In this document: positions 5,597-6,199 of the stretch, piece by piece
Numbering within the stretch: the stretch's first letter is position 1
How the letters are laid out: the number at the start of each line of letters is the position of its first letter
Assembly (NCBI GenBank): GCA_023253495.1
Contig: JALRGF010000372.1
Coordinates: 1 to 6,199 of the forward strand
DNA length: 6,199 bases
From: Verrucomicrobiales bacterium
Lineage (GTDB): Bacteria; Verrucomicrobiota; Verrucomicrobiia; Verrucomicrobiales; V1-33
Direction: 5' to 3'
Translations under genes and position numbers: made by a program
The notes under the pieces: model-generated
What the model was told of the DNA's origin: nothing
The model's database searches: none
Seen by the model: only the letters and a program-made list of their open reading frames with translations

Positions 5597-6199
5597 TCAT
5601 CGGGGCCCGGCGGTCGCCCCCAGGTGGTCGGCCAGGGCCTCGTGCCACGGACGGCAGCGTAGACCGGTCAAAGACTCGAAACGCGTGGTGTCCAACGTTG
5701 AATTGTCCGGGCGTACTGCCTGAAGACCGGGCAGGTCCTTCATCGGGATCGGCTGCGGCTCGACCGCACTGCCGGTCCGTCGGAGGATTTCCCGGGCATA
5801 ACCGAACCAGGTCGTGGCCGGCGGATTGCACACGTGGAGCACGCCACCGGGCAGATGGGGAAGAGCCAGCAGACAACGGAGCCACCGCGCCACATCTTCG
5901 CTGTAGGTCGGACACCCGATCTTGTCGTCGACCACCCGGACCGCGCCGGAAGAGGCCTGACGGATGACCCACTCGGGGAAACCCGGGCGTCCGGGACCGA
6001 AAAGCCACGACAACCGGATCGCCAGATGTCCCGGGTCAGCCGCCAGCACCTGCTGTTCCCCGACCAGCTTCGATCTTCCGTAAACGCTGATCGGATTGAC
6101 CCGGTCTTCCTCGGTGTAAGCCGATCCCTTGGTGCCGTCAAAAACGTAATCGGTGGAAAAATGAATCATGCGAGCCCCTTTGGCGGCACAGATCCTGGC
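5597..6199 (-). CDS. rmlD: dTDP-4-dehydrorhamnose reductase, C-terminal 200 residues (cut by window edge)
   Basis: RmlD makes the last step of dTDP-L-rhamnose synthesis, reducing dTDP-4-dehydro-L-rhamnose with NAD(P)H in the cytoplasm. About 90-100 N-terminal residues, including the GxxGxxG nucleotide motif, lie beyond the right edge; the frame stays open to 6199. The visible part starts within the helix before CAAKGARMIHFSTDYVFDG (4-22 of the fragment), a hallmark of RmlD with the catalytic Ser/Thr at 15-16. The catalytic YGRSK (Tyr40, Lys44) follows in VNPISVYGRSKLVGEQQV. Then come IRLSWLFGPG (61-70), DDKIGCPTYSEDVARWL (91-107), and the C-terminal RPDNSTLDTTRF (163-174), which is typical of RmlD. 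Related RmlD-like enzymes (SDR extended family, such as MAT2B-like proteins) share these motifs, so some doubt about the exact substrate remains. It is the first gene visible in the direction of transcription, 115 bases before galE. Confidence 0.87.
   Translation of the reverse strand, partial: ARICAAKGARMIHFSTDYVFDGTKGSAYTEEDRVNPISVYGRSKLVGEQQVLAADPGHLAIRLSWLFGPGRPGFPEWVIRQASSGAVRVVDDKIGCPTYSEDVARWLRCLLALPHLPGGVLHVCNPPATTWFGYAREILRRTGSAVEPQPIPMKDLPGLQAVRPDNSTLDTTRFESLTGLRCRPWHEALADHLGATAGPR

Overview
This GC-rich window reads as one side of an exopolysaccharide (EPS) and exosortase locus. All seven genes that I can support lie on the minus strand, so transcription runs from position 6199 towards position 1. 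Two genes are cut by the window ends. The longest gaps between genes are 163 bases, and I saw no tRNA, rRNA, CRISPR array or insertion sequence. An exosortase next to a SLBB-type export lipoprotein, a YdcF-like membrane protein and a probable PrsK-type sensor kinase suggests a Gram-negative bacterium. A member of the Verrucomicrobiota (Opitutales-like) is my best guess, but this rests on gene content and GC content only.

In order of transcription, the first block makes nucleotide sugars: the 3' two thirds of an RmlD-type dTDP-4-dehydrorhamnose reductase (5597-6199), a GalE-type UDP-glucose 4-epimerase (4519-5481) and a WbpA-type UDP-GlcNAc 6-dehydrogenase (3159-4454). These would supply dTDP-L-rhamnose, UDP-galactose (or UDP-GalNAc) and UDP-GlcNAc-uronate for a surface polymer.

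The second block acts at the envelope. It holds a membrane-anchored YdcF/SanA/DUF218-like protein (2376-3155) that starts 3 bases after the dehydrogenase stop, a multi-spanning exosortase with the Cys/Arg/His triad (1255-2259), and a Wza-like export lipoprotein with one SLBB domain (408-1091). The window ends in the N-terminal membrane segments of what is probably a PrsK-type histidine kinase (1-244).

Together the genes suggest that EPS precursor synthesis, polymer export and C-terminal protein sorting are encoded as a unit, as in known PEP-CTERM/exosortase systems. Three points deserve a second look: a YdcF-like protein sits next to the exosortase with no EpsI visible; most starts have pyrimidine-rich leaders instead of Shine-Dalgarno sequences; and there is a possible sigma-54 type promoter just before the kinase-like gene. 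No exosortase substrate with a C-terminal sorting signal is visible here.
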